Notes under the pieces: generated by a model
What the model saw: only the letters and a program-made list of their open reading frames with translations
Told to the model about the DNA's origin: nothing
Database searches by the model: none
Shown here: in pieces, positions 53,127 through 63,258 of the stretch
Layout: each line of letters begins with the position of its first letter
How positions within the stretch are numbered: position 1 is the stretch's first letter
Translations under genes and position numbers: made by a program
Assembly: GCA_030560485.1 (NCBI GenBank)
Contig: JAKTTS010000009.1
Coordinates: forward strand, 1-64,000
From: Ascoidea tarda (nom. inval.)
Lineage: Eukaryota > Ascomycota > Saccharomycetes > Ascoideales > Ascoideaceae
Direction: 5' to 3'
DNA length: 64,000 bases

Positions 53127-53954
53127 TCAGTTTCCATTATCGTTACTATTATTGTTCTTCTGATTTAACATGATGGAGTTATCCATAAATCTGCCATTAT
53201 CGATATTGGAGTTATTTTCAATTATTCCCCAAATTCTATCCATTTTAATCCCACCAATATCGTCTGCAACATAGTAATATTGCTTTATATTAGATTCAGG
53301 ATCAGTATACTCCCATGAAACCCAACCACTTCTTGCATTTAAAATTTTCAAGTTTTTCAAGTGAACTAAATTATTGAAAGTCTTTTTCCCACTCCAATTG
53401 ATTTTTTCCAATACTAGCTTTTCATCATTCACTAAATCTTCAAATTTTTGAACTGGGCCCTTCGATTTATCGTAGACTCTAAAGACTCTAGTAACATACG
53501 ATGAAAAATAGTAGTTCAATATAGGTAAGGGCAAAATTGCGATTAATGAAGATATCACTGAAATATCCTTTGAGAAATATAGTGAAGAATCAATCAACCA
53601 AGATAAATATATTCCAAGAATCGAAAAAGTGATAGAAAATCTCTTTGAGGCTGCAATATATTTGGAATCTGGGCCGATGTATAATGGAGAATAACCAACT
53701 CTGTATTTGGGATTTAGCCTCTTTGGCATCCCAGAGATAACTGATCTCACTGTTATTGTTTCATCAGGCCTCTTATAAGCACTTGATTTAGGCAAGGGAT
53801 CAAAGTCTTCTTCTAGTACATTTTGAGGATCATACTTCGACCTGAGATAGCTGGAATTGTGAAAATGTAGCTGATTTCTATAGTTGTTTAGTATGAGCTG
53901 GGGGATAAACGCTGGTTTGAAATGCACCAAGAATGCTCTTTTAGACACAAACAT
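53127..53954 (-). CDS. putative mitochondrial membrane protein with two TM segments
   Basis: 275-aa protein that I do not recognise by name. The first ~40 residues (MFVSKRAFLVHFKPAFIPQLI..RNQLHFHNSSYLRSKYD) are basic and lack acidic residues, as in a mitochondrial presequence. Two hydrophobic segments at about 105-125 (FSITFSILGIYLSWLI) and 131-150 (VISSLIAILPLPILNYYF) form a hairpin. A polar C-terminal domain follows (TRVFRVYDKS.., LNARSGWVSWEYTDP, QYYYVADDIGGIKMDRIWGIIE). This layout recalls the TMEM70/TMEM186/TMEM223 group of inner-membrane assembly proteins, but I claim topology only, not homology. The end is Asn-rich. Confidence 0.65.
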   Translation of the reverse strand: MFVSKRAFLVHFKPAFIPQLILNNYRNQLHFHNSSYLRSKYDPQNVLEEDFDPLPKSSAYKRPDETITVRSVISGMPKRLNPKYRVGYSPLYIGPDSKYIAASKRFSITFSILGIYLSWLIDSSLYFSKDISVISSLIAILPLPILNYYFSSYVTRVFRVYDKSKGPVQKFEDLVNDEKLVLEKINWSGKKTFNNLVHLKNLKILNARSGWVSWEYTDPESNIKQYYYVADDIGGIKMDRIWGIIENNSNIDNGRFMDNSIMLNQKNNNSNDNGN

Positions 53955-54467
53955 AGCAGATATAGCAGATGTGGATATTGCAATTACTCCTCTTCAAGAT
54001 ACTTCTGTTGCTTCAAACTCTCATCAATCGCCCAATTGAAGAAGAAGTTATTCAAATCAACAGAAAAATCAGTTTACCCTACGATGGCGCTATGCAAATA
54101 ATTACATGTATTTAAACCTATCTAAACTTTTTAATTAAACCACAAAAAATTATTAAAAAGAAGTCAATCAAACTGCTGTTACTAAATGCAAATTCTCTTC
54201 TAAAATACACCAAAAAATATATAAAAACAATAAAAACAGAAAAAACAGAAAAATTTTTGAATGAAATGGAAAATCAAAAAAATCAAAAAAAACACTAAAC
54301 ACAACTAAAATTGAACATAGAAAACAGCAAAATAAAAAATCAAAAAAATTAGACAAAATTAAAAAGGATCAAAAGAAGATGAAAGAAGATATATAATAAA
54401 AAACAATATTAGAACTTTGAATGTTGAAGAAATAGAAATTAGAAATAAAAACGGAAGAAGGAAAACA
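53955..54467. other. intergenic region, 275-aa gene promoter and LTE1 3' flank
   Basis: About 500 bp. The LTE1 side (54120-54470) is A-rich with AAAACAGAAAAA repeats near 54230. No gene seen. Confidence 0.5.
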
Positions 54468-57400
54468 CTACTTGGAACACAAGTCCATTTCTTCTCTGGT
54501 TAATGACTTTATATAAACACATTTTGATATAATTTCGGGAATAGGTTCAAAGTCATATAATTTAGACCACTGAATGCATTGAATAAAATTACGAACAATT
54601 TTAGACGAAGAAGTAAATCTTTCCAAGTTAACTAGAGTATCATCATCATTTATATCAAGGGGTTCCCCAATTTCAGTACTAGCAAATAAATCTTTGCCAT
54701 CACGAATGTCTCTGCTTGAGATTAAAACAGGTTTACTGGCATTGAATGTTAAATCAGAGAGGTATAGCCCAAAAAAGGGAATACAACCTTTTGAAGGTAT
54801 TATGCTTTCAATTTCCTTTCTTAGTTTGAGAAAATTTCCTTCGGAATGAGCAAATGTTTCCAAAGTTCTCAATGTAAAAATGTCAGACGCGTCCATCTTG
54901 TTCCAAGTATAATAAAGCTCTTTAATTCTTGGTGTTGTAAGCGCAAGAACAATTTGCATTAAAGTAGAGTAATTTTGTAGTTTAAAACAGTTGTTAGCAA
55001 TATGAATAAATCTCGAAATCGTGTCTCGCCTGTATTTTTCATCATTAGTCAAAAGGATTTCTGACACAATCCAGTTAACAGTTAAATTAAACCTAGAAAT
55101 AACAAGATCAATTCCTCTAACGTTTTTCTTTAATAATAGTTGTAACCAACTTGTGATTGGCTTTAGTTCTTGGGACCACTGTAAATCAATTAGTTCTCTC
55201 CAATCAACTTCAGATAATGCATCTTTTTCGATAAGTGTAAACTGTTTGGCTAATGTAATCGAATCATAGCTTAAAATAAAAGATAAATGTCTTTTTGTGG
55301 ATAGAACTTCTTGAATAGACAAAATACCATCATTTAAACAGTGTTTTTCAAGCATACTCTCAATGACGTTGTTTCCAGGATTATTAAAATCGATTTTCCC
55401 AGGATTCAATTCAGTTAAAGCGGCAAGATTATTTAAATCTTGAACAACCTGAGGAACATTGGTGAATATATTACCTTTAGATGAAGAGTCCTCAACTGGA
55501 TCTGCAATACTTAGTTCTGCCACTTTTCTTGTTAAAATTTCAGTATCAGCTGCACTGTCAGTGGTAATATTGCATTCATCAATTGTAGAATCAGTTTCGT
55601 CATTTTCCAAAAAGGACTTCTCCTTAGGTTTTTGAGAATCCTTTCCTCTTAATTTAAGAAGAGCAGCCGTTACTGGGTCTCCACTGATAAGTTCATCTGG
55701 GATTTCTTTTAAATTTTGAACAATATCTTTCTGGTCACCAACAAAAGGAGGAAGAAATGCCTCACTAAGAGAAGAAATCGGACGAGCCTCGCATCCTTCT
55801 GTTTCGTAAATACTAACAGATCCGGAGGATAGTGACTTTTTGTGAGAAAAGAAGTTGTGCTTTTTCTTTAAAACCAGATCATCTGATGCTTTTAACATCT
55901 CTTTTGATTGTTTCAAGTTAAGAATGTTTTCTTTCGACTTGTTCAATCTCAACCGAAATTCGTTCCTTTCTTCCATTGTGGGCTTTGTTTTTAATGTAAC
56001 AAGAACCGGTCTCAATTCAGAAGAAAAAATTGATGATGAATCTGATATTATACTTTTTGTTTGATCAAAAAAACTGGAAGAGTTTATCAAGCTTCTGTTA
56101 ACATTGGCAGGAGGAGGAATCCCAGATAGTTCATTTACACTATCATTATTATGATAACCCAAACTTTCATGTTTAAGAGTGCCACTGTTAGTGGGAGTCT
56201 GGCTAATAGAAGTCTTGATGACATCAGGAGAATTCCAATTAGAATTAAGTTGCATCCGGTTTAATCCTTGAACATCAAACTTCAAATCAGAGAAAGCTGC
56301 ACGTTTTTTGAGTAAGTTTCTTTCTGGATTAGCAATATCATTCGAATTAGATTCAGTTGAAAGAGCTGAACTGTATGATATATATGACTTAGAAGTAGCA
56401 GATGACAAACTTGCATTAAACCTAGAATCTTCAGAAAATTGAGAGTTTTGTTGAGTAGAAACTGAATTTTGATTGGGTGATTTCATTCTTTTCCCAAGTA
56501 AAACATTTTCGGTAGGTGAAGAGGATTTTGAAGAATAAGAAGACTTCAGAATCATCGATTTCTCTATTGTGATATTTTCAGTAGATTTATCAACTTGGTC
56601 ATCTTTTTGATTACCTCTATCAGCCAGATTGATTATTATTTTATTATTGATATTCTCCGACAACTTTGAATTAGATGAAGTTGGAATAGCAGAATTTTTC
56701 AATGAATAATTAAAACTAGTAGGAAATGGTTTGGAGAACGATTCCTGATCAGGGCTCATTACTATTCTTAGATCATTAATCCCTTGTTTTTTCTTCAATA
56801 AATCCGTGGCACGATTATTGTAAGATTGTATTCCACTTGATTCACCATAGACGGATGAATCTGAATAACTAGAGTAAGATTTACTGGAAATATAACTTAT
56901 TCTAGAGCAACGATTCAAACTATTTAAATTTCCGGTAAATCGATCTGACAATCTATTATCTTGAAACTTAGTGCTTGAAGAAGCCAATATCTGATTTTCT
57001 CCATCTGAAAAACGTTTTTCTATGGTGTTATTTTCAATTTCACTTAATTGCAGATCAAGTTTATCCGGGCTTCTAAAATGCTCTTCTTTTGCTTCAGTGG
57101 AATCAACGGGTGAAAGTATTGAACTACCCAAAACCTCTTCAATTTTTTGATCTAGATCTAAAATGAATTCTGTTTTGTTACTATTAGGAGTCTCTAATTG
57201 ATAACTTGTATTCATAAACCTTGAATTATTATTATTTATTATTTTGCTTTTGTCAAGAGGATTTTGAGATTCTACTAAACTGTTATTATATTCCTCAACT
57301 GTATCATTTTTATTTGTTGAAATCGGCGAGCTAAAAACTATATTCTGATGAATATTTTGATTGGCGAATTTATTGACAACAGAGATGCTTGCATGATCTT

Positions 57401-60400
57401 TAGAAAAGTCAAAAGAACTAATTTTCATGCCCTTTTTCTTAACTTCTTCTTGAAGTTGGAGGATAAAATCTAGCTCATCCACAACTCTTGCACTTAATAT
57501 ATCCATTTTAAAATCATTGGTTCCTGAATTAGATGATCCTTTTTTCATGGATTGTCCAAAACTAGAGTTATTGTAATCTTGACCAAATTTCCGGCTTTCA
57601 TCCAAACTTAAAACTGAGTCGATAATACTTACTGGCAATGTATGCCTATCTATTTCACTTGGTAAGCTATCTCTGTTGATTGATATTAAACTTTCCACTA
57701 AGTTATTTAGGCTTTCATCACTGCTTACACTTTTTTTGCTCTTGACAGAAAAAGTTTGCCTCCAACTATTAAATAAATTTTTAATATTTCTGGATTTTTC
57801 TGACGAACTGCGAAAAGCTTTTGAAAAAGATGATGAAGGAGTTTTGGGAGTTTTAACTTGTGGTTTATCTGTATCAATAACTACTGAATTGTTTTTAATC
57901 GCTTTTAAGAATAGATTGTTAATGTTTTTTGATTTAAAAGATTTTTTTCTTCTAAGTTTTGAGGATAAGATACTGTCAGTGTCATTCAATTGATTGCTTT
58001 TTTGTGGAGACGCTGGTGGTTTTCTTGGGCTCGATTTTGGTGATTTGTGTGATCTTTTAGGACTTGAAGGAGTTGATATTGATTTTTGATCACTGCTTGA
58101 ATCATCATCCACAAGCGAAATTAAACTTAAATTTATTTTCTTATTAGGAGTGGGAGGAACAATATCGTCAAACTTGACTTCTTGTTCTAATTTCGTTGGT
58201 TTAATTTCACCTCGAAGAGAGATTGTATTGTTATTGAAATTCTCGTATTGTGGTTGTGATAAATACTTGATTCCCTCCGTATCAGAAAGAGGGTCAAGTA
58301 ATTCCATTGGAGTGGTTGAGTTGACTTGAATTTTAATAAGACGAGAAACAGGTACTTGGGGATTTATTAATTTTGAAGCTGATAATAAATTTGGGAAGGA
58401 GCTTTGGGAAACATGAGCATTATTAAAATTTGAAAACAATGGTGATCTTTTGTCAAGGGAATTTTTTCTTTGGTCTGAAAATGAGCTATTTCTATTTTGA
58501 CTAGATACGGGTGAATGAATAAAAGAAGGAGATTGTGGAATTGAAGGTCTTCTTGAATGAGAAAGCGAAGAGTTATCAGAAGTTCTTTTTTTTTGATAAT
58601 TTAAAAACTTTTGTTTATTTTCTGAAATAATCTGTTCTAAGGTTAGCACTTTATCAGAATTATCATTTGTCATAGAAAATGAGGAGTTTTCTGATTCGGA
58701 TAATAAATCCACTGATATCAAATCATCGGCATCTTTTTGATTATTTGAAAGATTTCTAGTTTTAATTTGTAAAGGATTTTCAAACTCCAAATTGGAATTG
58801 GAAGATATCCTGAGGGGAGAATTTTTAAAGGGAGGAGGCAATTTCTGGTCAAATTTGTTGAAAGAATCATAATTCCAATAAATGGGGGCTTTCCCCTTTT
58901 GATTATGGTGATTTGAATCAGAAAGAATTTCATGTGGAAAAGTTTCAAAGTCATCACTTATTTTACTAGTACCAATCAAGGATTTACTATCTTTAATAGA
59001 TGAAAAGGGATCGGTGTGATTGATGTTTTGAGAGCTAGAGGAGTAATTGTTAAAGATGATGTCGTTATTGTTATTAATGTTGTTAAAGTTATCGAGATTA
59101 TCATTGTTATCAGTATGATCAAAAGAAATATTTGAGTCATAGTTAAGATTATAGCTTTCATCTAGTAAGTAATTTTCATCAAAATCTCTATCCATACTGC
59201 TTCTAAAACTACTTCCAAAATGATTACTTGGGGGATTATAATCTGAATCGACGATTGAGGAAAAAGCTTGAGAAGAGTAGGTTGTATCATCAGTAGAAGG
59301 TTTATTTGAATGATGATGTATAGCATTCATTGAATTTTCAGGAAACATTACCATTGAATTTCCTCTTGCGATATTAGAGGAAAAGGAGTTGTTGTAGGCA
59401 TGGTTGTTATAGTGAATTGGAATATTATTATTTGAGTTAAAATTTGGATCGATTTTTTTCTCTAGATTATTCAAGTTATTCAAGTTTAGATTTTTAATAT
59501 TCAAGTGTGAGAAGGTGTGATTGGAGTTGAGATAGTTATTATTTGGAATGAAATTAGTTGAAGCCGATACTGAAGAGCTGTTTGTATAAAAGGAGAGGAA
59601 TTTATTTTGGCGATATGAGGGATCGATTGAAGATCTTAAACCATTGAGAGAGGAGTTTAAATTAGTTGGGGAGCCTCCAGGAGACAAATTAAGATGTAAT
59701 AATTTTGTTATAGTGATTAGATCGAGGTTTAAAATGGAGAATGAAGAAGTGAAAGAAGTTGAAGTTGAAGTGGTGGATGGAGATGAGTTTGAGTTTGTAT
59801 TGGTTGAAGTTGAGATTGTTGGTGAAGAGGAAGAGAAATTGGGATGATTGAGATTGTGAATTTGGGGTTGAGACACTGAAAATTGGTTAATTGATTGATC
59901 ATTCCAGTAGATTGATAAATTAGTGAACCAGCATTTTTTCAATTCTATAAGGATTTTGTAGAGAAAGAGCAAGTTATTTTTATTGTTTTTGAGGTGGTTA
60001 TAGTGGTGATTAATAAGGTCATCATTGAGAGTGTTGGTATTAGTGTTGTGAATATTATTGAACTGGTCTATATCGATATTTGAAATGAAAAAGGTTTGGA
60101 TTTGATTATTAAAGTAATTGGTGAAGGTTATTCTCAAGTTTAAATCATTCAAGAAATCATCAGCAAAAAAGTTTAGGAGCCAATGCCTTAGAACAACAAA
60201 AGTTCTTAGTAGGATTGATTTATAGACACACAAATTTTTATCATTATTATTATTTGCAGTATTTATTGATAGGGAGTGGGTGAAGGCCCATTTAAATCTT
60301 AGTAGTAGTATATTTAATAGAGAAGTTTTGTTGAAATAGTTTCTAAAAGTTAAGAAGAAATCAGATACAAACTCATAATTTATAATGTTAGGAGAAGTCA

Positions 60401-60848
60401 AGTAGGATATTATTGATTTTAAATTAGCGAAAGCTATTTGATTTTCTTTATTAATATTATTTTTAAGATGTTTATTATTTTTAAAATGTTTATTATTTTT
60501 ATTATTTTTATTATTTTTATTATTGTTATTATAGGATTTATTAATGTTATTGGTTATATTGTCAAAAATAATGTAATTTGGGTTTGAAGGGATTGGGAAG
60601 TAAAAAGGATGCTCAAAAAAAGAGGAATCCAATTTATTTAGGGGAGTATTTAGTGGTTGTGTCTCTTGATTGTGACTAGATTGTTGAAAATTATCTTGAG
60701 AAGTATCTTGAGGAGAGTCTTGAGAAGTATCTTGAGAAGTGTTTAAATCACTGTGTATATTGATATTATCATTGATATTGCCACTATTCTTATTAATGAG
60801 ATGATTAGTCATATTTTTACTAGTATTAATGTTTTCGAAAACCGACAT
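54468..60848 (-). CDS. LTE1: mitotic-exit guanine-nucleotide exchange factor-like protein
   Basis: 2126-aa homologue of yeast Lte1, the bud-cortex protein with Ras-GEF architecture that promotes mitotic exit by antagonising Bfa1-Bub2/Kin4 control of Tem1. A RasGEF N-terminal motif at about residues 140-230 (LKSIISYLTSP..VSDFFLTFRNYF.., RTFVVLRHWLLNFFADDFL) matches Lte1. The CDC25-like domain at about 1850-2120 (DSITLAKQFTLIEKDALSEVDWRELIDLQ, GIDLVISRFNLTVNWIVSEILLT, GCIPFFGLYLSDLTFNA, FIQCIQWSKLYDFEPI) follows Lte1 almost motif for motif. Short Lte1-specific blocks in the middle are also kept (PPTPNKK, FKMDILSARVVDELDFILQLQ, SGDPVTAALLKLRG). It is half as long again as S. cerevisiae Lte1 (1435 aa), the excess being Ser/Asn-rich disordered linker with many Ser-Pro sites. 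Confidence 0.93.
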   Translation of the reverse strand: MSVFENINTSKNMTNHLINKNSGNINDNINIHSDLNTSQDTSQDSPQDTSQDNFQQSSHNQETQPLNTPLNKLDSSFFEHPFYFPIPSNPNYIIFDNITNNINKSYNNNNKNNKNNKNNKHFKNNKHLKNNINKENQIAFANLKSIISYLTSPNIINYEFVSDFFLTFRNYFNKTSLLNILLLRFKWAFTHSLSINTANNNNDKNLCVYKSILLRTFVVLRHWLLNFFADDFLNDLNLRITFTNYFNNQIQTFFISNIDIDQFNNIHNTNTNTLNDDLINHHYNHLKNNKNNLLFLYKILIELKKCWFTNLSIYWNDQSINQFSVSQPQIHNLNHPNFSSSSPTISTSTNTNSNSSPSTTSTSTSFTSSFSILNLDLITITKLLHLNLSPGGSPTNLNSSLNGLRSSIDPSYRQNKFLSFYTNSSSVSASTNFIPNNNYLNSNHTFSHLNIKNLNLNNLNNLEKKIDPNFNSNNNIPIHYNNHAYNNSFSSNIARGNSMVMFPENSMNAIHHHSNKPSTDDTTYSSQAFSSIVDSDYNPPSNHFGSSFRSSMDRDFDENYLLDESYNLNYDSNISFDHTDNNDNLDNFNNINNNNDIIFNNYSSSSQNINHTDPFSSIKDSKSLIGTSKISDDFETFPHEILSDSNHHNQKGKAPIYWNYDSFNKFDQKLPPPFKNSPLRISSNSNLEFENPLQIKTRNLSNNQKDADDLISVDLLSESENSSFSMTNDNSDKVLTLEQIISENKQKFLNYQKKRTSDNSSLSHSRRPSIPQSPSFIHSPVSSQNRNSSFSDQRKNSLDKRSPLFSNFNNAHVSQSSFPNLLSASKLINPQVPVSRLIKIQVNSTTPMELLDPLSDTEGIKYLSQPQYENFNNNTISLRGEIKPTKLEQEVKFDDIVPPTPNKKINLSLISLVDDDSSSDQKSISTPSSPKRSHKSPKSSPRKPPASPQKSNQLNDTDSILSSKLRRKKSFKSKNINNLFLKAIKNNSVVIDTDKPQVKTPKTPSSSFSKAFRSSSEKSRNIKNLFNSWRQTFSVKSKKSVSSDESLNNLVESLISINRDSLPSEIDRHTLPVSIIDSVLSLDESRKFGQDYNNSSFGQSMKKGSSNSGTNDFKMDILSARVVDELDFILQLQEEVKKKGMKISSFDFSKDHASISVVNKFANQNIHQNIVFSSPISTNKNDTVEEYNNSLVESQNPLDKSKIINNNNSRFMNTSYQLETPNSNKTEFILDLDQKIEEVLGSSILSPVDSTEAKEEHFRSPDKLDLQLSEIENNTIEKRFSDGENQILASSSTKFQDNRLSDRFTGNLNSLNRCSRISYISSKSYSSYSDSSVYGESSGIQSYNNRATDLLKKKQGINDLRIVMSPDQESFSKPFPTSFNYSLKNSAIPTSSNSKLSENINNKIIINLADRGNQKDDQVDKSTENITIEKSMILKSSYSSKSSSPTENVLLGKRMKSPNQNSVSTQQNSQFSEDSRFNASLSSATSKSYISYSSALSTESNSNDIANPERNLLKKRAAFSDLKFDVQGLNRMQLNSNWNSPDVIKTSISQTPTNSGTLKHESLGYHNNDSVNELSGIPPPANVNRSLINSSSFFDQTKSIISDSSSIFSSELRPVLVTLKTKPTMEERNEFRLRLNKSKENILNLKQSKEMLKASDDLVLKKKHNFFSHKKSLSSGSVSIYETEGCEARPISSLSEAFLPPFVGDQKDIVQNLKEIPDELISGDPVTAALLKLRGKDSQKPKEKSFLENDETDSTIDECNITTDSAADTEILTRKVAELSIADPVEDSSSKGNIFTNVPQVVQDLNNLAALTELNPGKIDFNNPGNNVIESMLEKHCLNDGILSIQEVLSTKRHLSFILSYDSITLAKQFTLIEKDALSEVDWRELIDLQWSQELKPITSWLQLLLKKNVRGIDLVISRFNLTVNWIVSEILLTNDEKYRRDTISRFIHIANNCFKLQNYSTLMQIVLALTTPRIKELYYTWNKMDASDIFTLRTLETFAHSEGNFLKLRKEIESIIPSKGCIPFFGLYLSDLTFNASKPVLISSRDIRDGKDLFASTEIGEPLDINDDDTLVNLERFTSSSKIVRNFIQCIQWSKLYDFEPIPEIISKCVYIKSLTREEMDLCSK

Positions 60849-60910
60849 TATTATGCAAAATTTCTTTTTTTTTATGTATGATTTTTCAAGAAATAAAATA
60901 ATGAGATACG

Positions 60911-61058
60911 ATATAATATAATATAATATAATATAATATAATAAAGGATAGTGTAATATAATAAAATATAAAGTAATATACAGTGAGTAATATACAGTAT
61001 ATAATAATATATTATATTATATTATATTATATTGTATTATATTTTATTATATTTTATT
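60911..61058. repeat. inverted arrays of an A/T pentamer
   Basis: (TATAA)n at about 60911-60945 and its reverse complement (TTATA)n at about 61008-61058, separated by ~60 bp of AT-rich DNA. The arms can pair over more than 25 bases. Confidence 0.8.
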
Positions 61059-61742
61059 AAATGGAATAGAGTATGGTGGATAGTGAGTATGAGTTGTAAC
61101 CAGTAGTTATAATAAAGAGACAATGTTTAAGGATAGTTAAAAACGACAAATATCTTGAAAGACGTGAAAAAACGATTGGGGGATAGTGGAAGGGAATTGC
61201 AAATCAGAGAAGCAAGAACAAAGTCTTAAACTAATAAGATTGTTGAGGGAAACGTTCAGTGTTGAACTTGTGTGTTGAGTGTGTTGTTATTGTTATTGTT
61301 GATATTATGGTTACTGTTAATGTGAATTGTTTGAATCGCTTGAATAAGAGGTTGAAAAGAGTAAAAGTGCACTAGGACAAGTTTTTTAGCTTTTTAACTC
61401 TGGATTAGAGAACAGAAGAGAAAGAACGAAGGCGAGATAATGTACTTGGGAATGAGAAAGATGAGAAGAGCCGGCAAAGGCAGCAGAAGCAGGAGCAGCA
61501 GAGGCAGCAGAAGCAGCAGAATGGTGGTGAAGAGCAGACGACGCTGGGGACAATTGTCGAGGAGCAGTTGATGGACGATGGAAAGATAAAAAGAGGTGGG
61601 TTTGCAAATGGGTGATTTGAGCAGAAAGAATTTGAAATTGGGGGGATCCACAGCGGTGGTGCTGCCGCAAACACCACAGGTGCGGGTGACGTGCAGAAAC
61701 GCAGTTTGGTGTGTCTGGATGTGTAAACCGTGGCAATGGGTG

Positions 61743-61748
61743 CACGTG
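61743..61748. promoter_or_regulatory. CACGTG box upstream of TWF1
   Basis: CACGTG within TGCACGTGTG about 200 bp upstream of the TWF1 ATG, a Cbf1/Pho4-type bHLH site. Confidence 0.4.
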
Positions 61749-61945
61749 TGTCCGTGTATTTGGCTGCGAGTGTGCGCGATATCCATGGGAACGGAGGCCC
61801 AGTTCGGTATTTTACACGACTTTGTCAGAGGCGTGTAACTCCCAGCACGGCTCGAGCCAACACACACAAAACAAAAAGGAACACCTTCACACGACTCTTC
61901 GATGGAACCCACAGCCTGTGTTCTGCGCAATTGTTTGTGTCCAAC

Positions 61946-63094
61946 ATGTCTACTCAGTCTGGTATCGTTGCCTCTCAGGAATTGATTTCCTCGTTTGCCA
62001 ACTTCATTGCCTCGAAGAGCAGAGCCTTCACCATCAAGATTGCCAACGAGTTGCTTGTTCCCTCCGACACCATTTCTGGCTCATCATCTCTTGAGCAGGA
62101 CTTTGCAACCATCAACTCCAAATTGGCCCCTGATCCCAATTCCAAGACCAACTCGCGCTATCTCTTTGTCAGAATCAACCAGGACGGCTTGCTGTATATT
62201 TTTATAAGTTTTATCCCCGAAAATGAGTCTGTTCGCTCAAGAATGTTATATGCTTCTACCCAAAACACGCTTCTCAGAGAATTGGGTAATTCAAAACTAA
62301 TCTCAAAGAAATACCATATCACTGATATCGACGAGATCTCATATGCCAACTACAAAGATCTTGTTCACCAAGAAAACTCTCAATTGCCATATACTGAAGA
62401 TGAATTGATTGAAAAAGATTTACAAAAACTATCCTTTTTAGGCAACTCCCCAAAAAGTCTACCATCTTTTAATCCCAAATCTCCCAATTCTCATTCCAGC
62501 TCTCATTATCGTTCCAATTCTTACTCGTCTCCCAAATCGGTCTCAAATTTCAGTTTCCAAATTGATGACGAGCTAATTGATTTATTGTCTCAAACTATGG
62601 AAACTAATCTACTAATCAATTGTTATATCGATATTAAAAATGAAACCATCAACTTGCTAGACATCAAAAGAAACGTTTTGATCCCAAATTTAGTCTCAAA
62701 TTTAAACAGCTCTTACCTATCAAATACTCCTCATCCAAAATATTCTTTCTATTACTATGCAATTAATAGAAAATTATCTTTCATTTACACCTGCCCTTCT
62801 GGTTCAAAAGTCAAAGAAAGAATGATTTACGCTACAAATAAACAAGGCTTCATCAACTCTTTATCCTCTCAATTGGGTTCTCTTCATTTCGATTTGTTGT
62901 TCGAGGTCGGAGATAGTGATGAAATTGATTTATCAAAGTTTACTTCTTCTCCTAATTCTGCTACTTCAAGTACTTCAAGTCTATCTAATAACTCTACCGA
63001 TAATTTATCAAATTTGCCCTTAGTTGACAATGATATTTCTTCAACAAGAACGATTAACAAGTTTTCCAGACCAAAGGGTCCTCGTCGTCGTTAA
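61946..63094 (+). CDS. TWF1: twinfilin, actin monomer-binding protein
   Basis: 382-aa twinfilin, which binds ADP-actin monomers and capping protein and speeds filament turnover in cortical patches. I start at ATG 61946 (MSTQSGIVASQELISSFANF). The 72 upstream codons in frame lie in GC-rich promoter DNA and are not homologous. Two ADF/cofilin-homology domains cover about residues 1-140 (RYLFVRINQDGLLYIFISFIPENESVRSRMLYAST) and 195-335 (FYYYAINRKLSFIYTCPSGSKVKERMIYATNKQ), separated by a Ser-rich linker. The C-terminus ends in RPKGPRRR, the basic capping-protein/lipid-binding tail of twinfilins. It is longer than S. cerevisiae Twf1 (332 aa) because of Ser-rich linkers. With SCP1 it is the second actin-patch gene in the window. 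Confidence 0.95.
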   Translation: MSTQSGIVASQELISSFANFIASKSRAFTIKIANELLVPSDTISGSSSLEQDFATINSKLAPDPNSKTNSRYLFVRINQDGLLYIFISFIPENESVRSRMLYASTQNTLLRELGNSKLISKKYHITDIDEISYANYKDLVHQENSQLPYTEDELIEKDLQKLSFLGNSPKSLPSFNPKSPNSHSSSHYRSNSYSSPKSVSNFSFQIDDELIDLLSQTMETNLLINCYIDIKNETINLLDIKRNVLIPNLVSNLNSSYLSNTPHPKYSFYYYAINRKLSFIYTCPSGSKVKERMIYATNKQGFINSLSSQLGSLHFDLLFEVGDSDEIDLSKFTSSPNSATSSTSSLSNNSTDNLSNLPLVDNDISSTRTINKFSRPKGPRRR

Positions 63095-63258
63095 AAAAAA
63101 AAAAATTGAAATCGACTAAAAGTATTTTCTTATTTTAATTTTTTAATAAATTTAATCTCCATATTTTTTATAAGTTCTATATAAAAAGAGATTTCTAAGA
63201 AAACAAAACAAGACAAAAAAAAGCAAAAAAGTGATAGATTATAACATATTTTAAAATA
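63095..63258. other. convergent intergenic region TWF1/MFS transporter
   Basis: Short A-rich 3' flank with no feature. Confidence 0.5.

Larger units (their letters stand above)
60849..61945. promoter_or_regulatory. divergent promoter LTE1/TWF1
   Basis: About 1.1 kb. The LTE1 side is nearly pure A/T pentamer repeats (60911-61058). The TWF1 side (61420-61940) is a GC-rich island with a GCAGCAGAAGCAG-like tract near 61480-61525 and a CACGTG at 61743-61748. Overlapping ORFs in the island are fortuitous. Confidence 0.55.

Noticed and set aside
61394-61930. Cys/His/Leu-rich minus-strand ORFs upstream of TWF1
   Set aside because: Several overlapping frames are open in GC-rich DNA; none has a domain.
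61730-61945. 72-codon N-terminal extension of TWF1
   Set aside because: Twinfilin homology starts at ATG 61946; the upstream part is a promoter island with ORFs in several frames.
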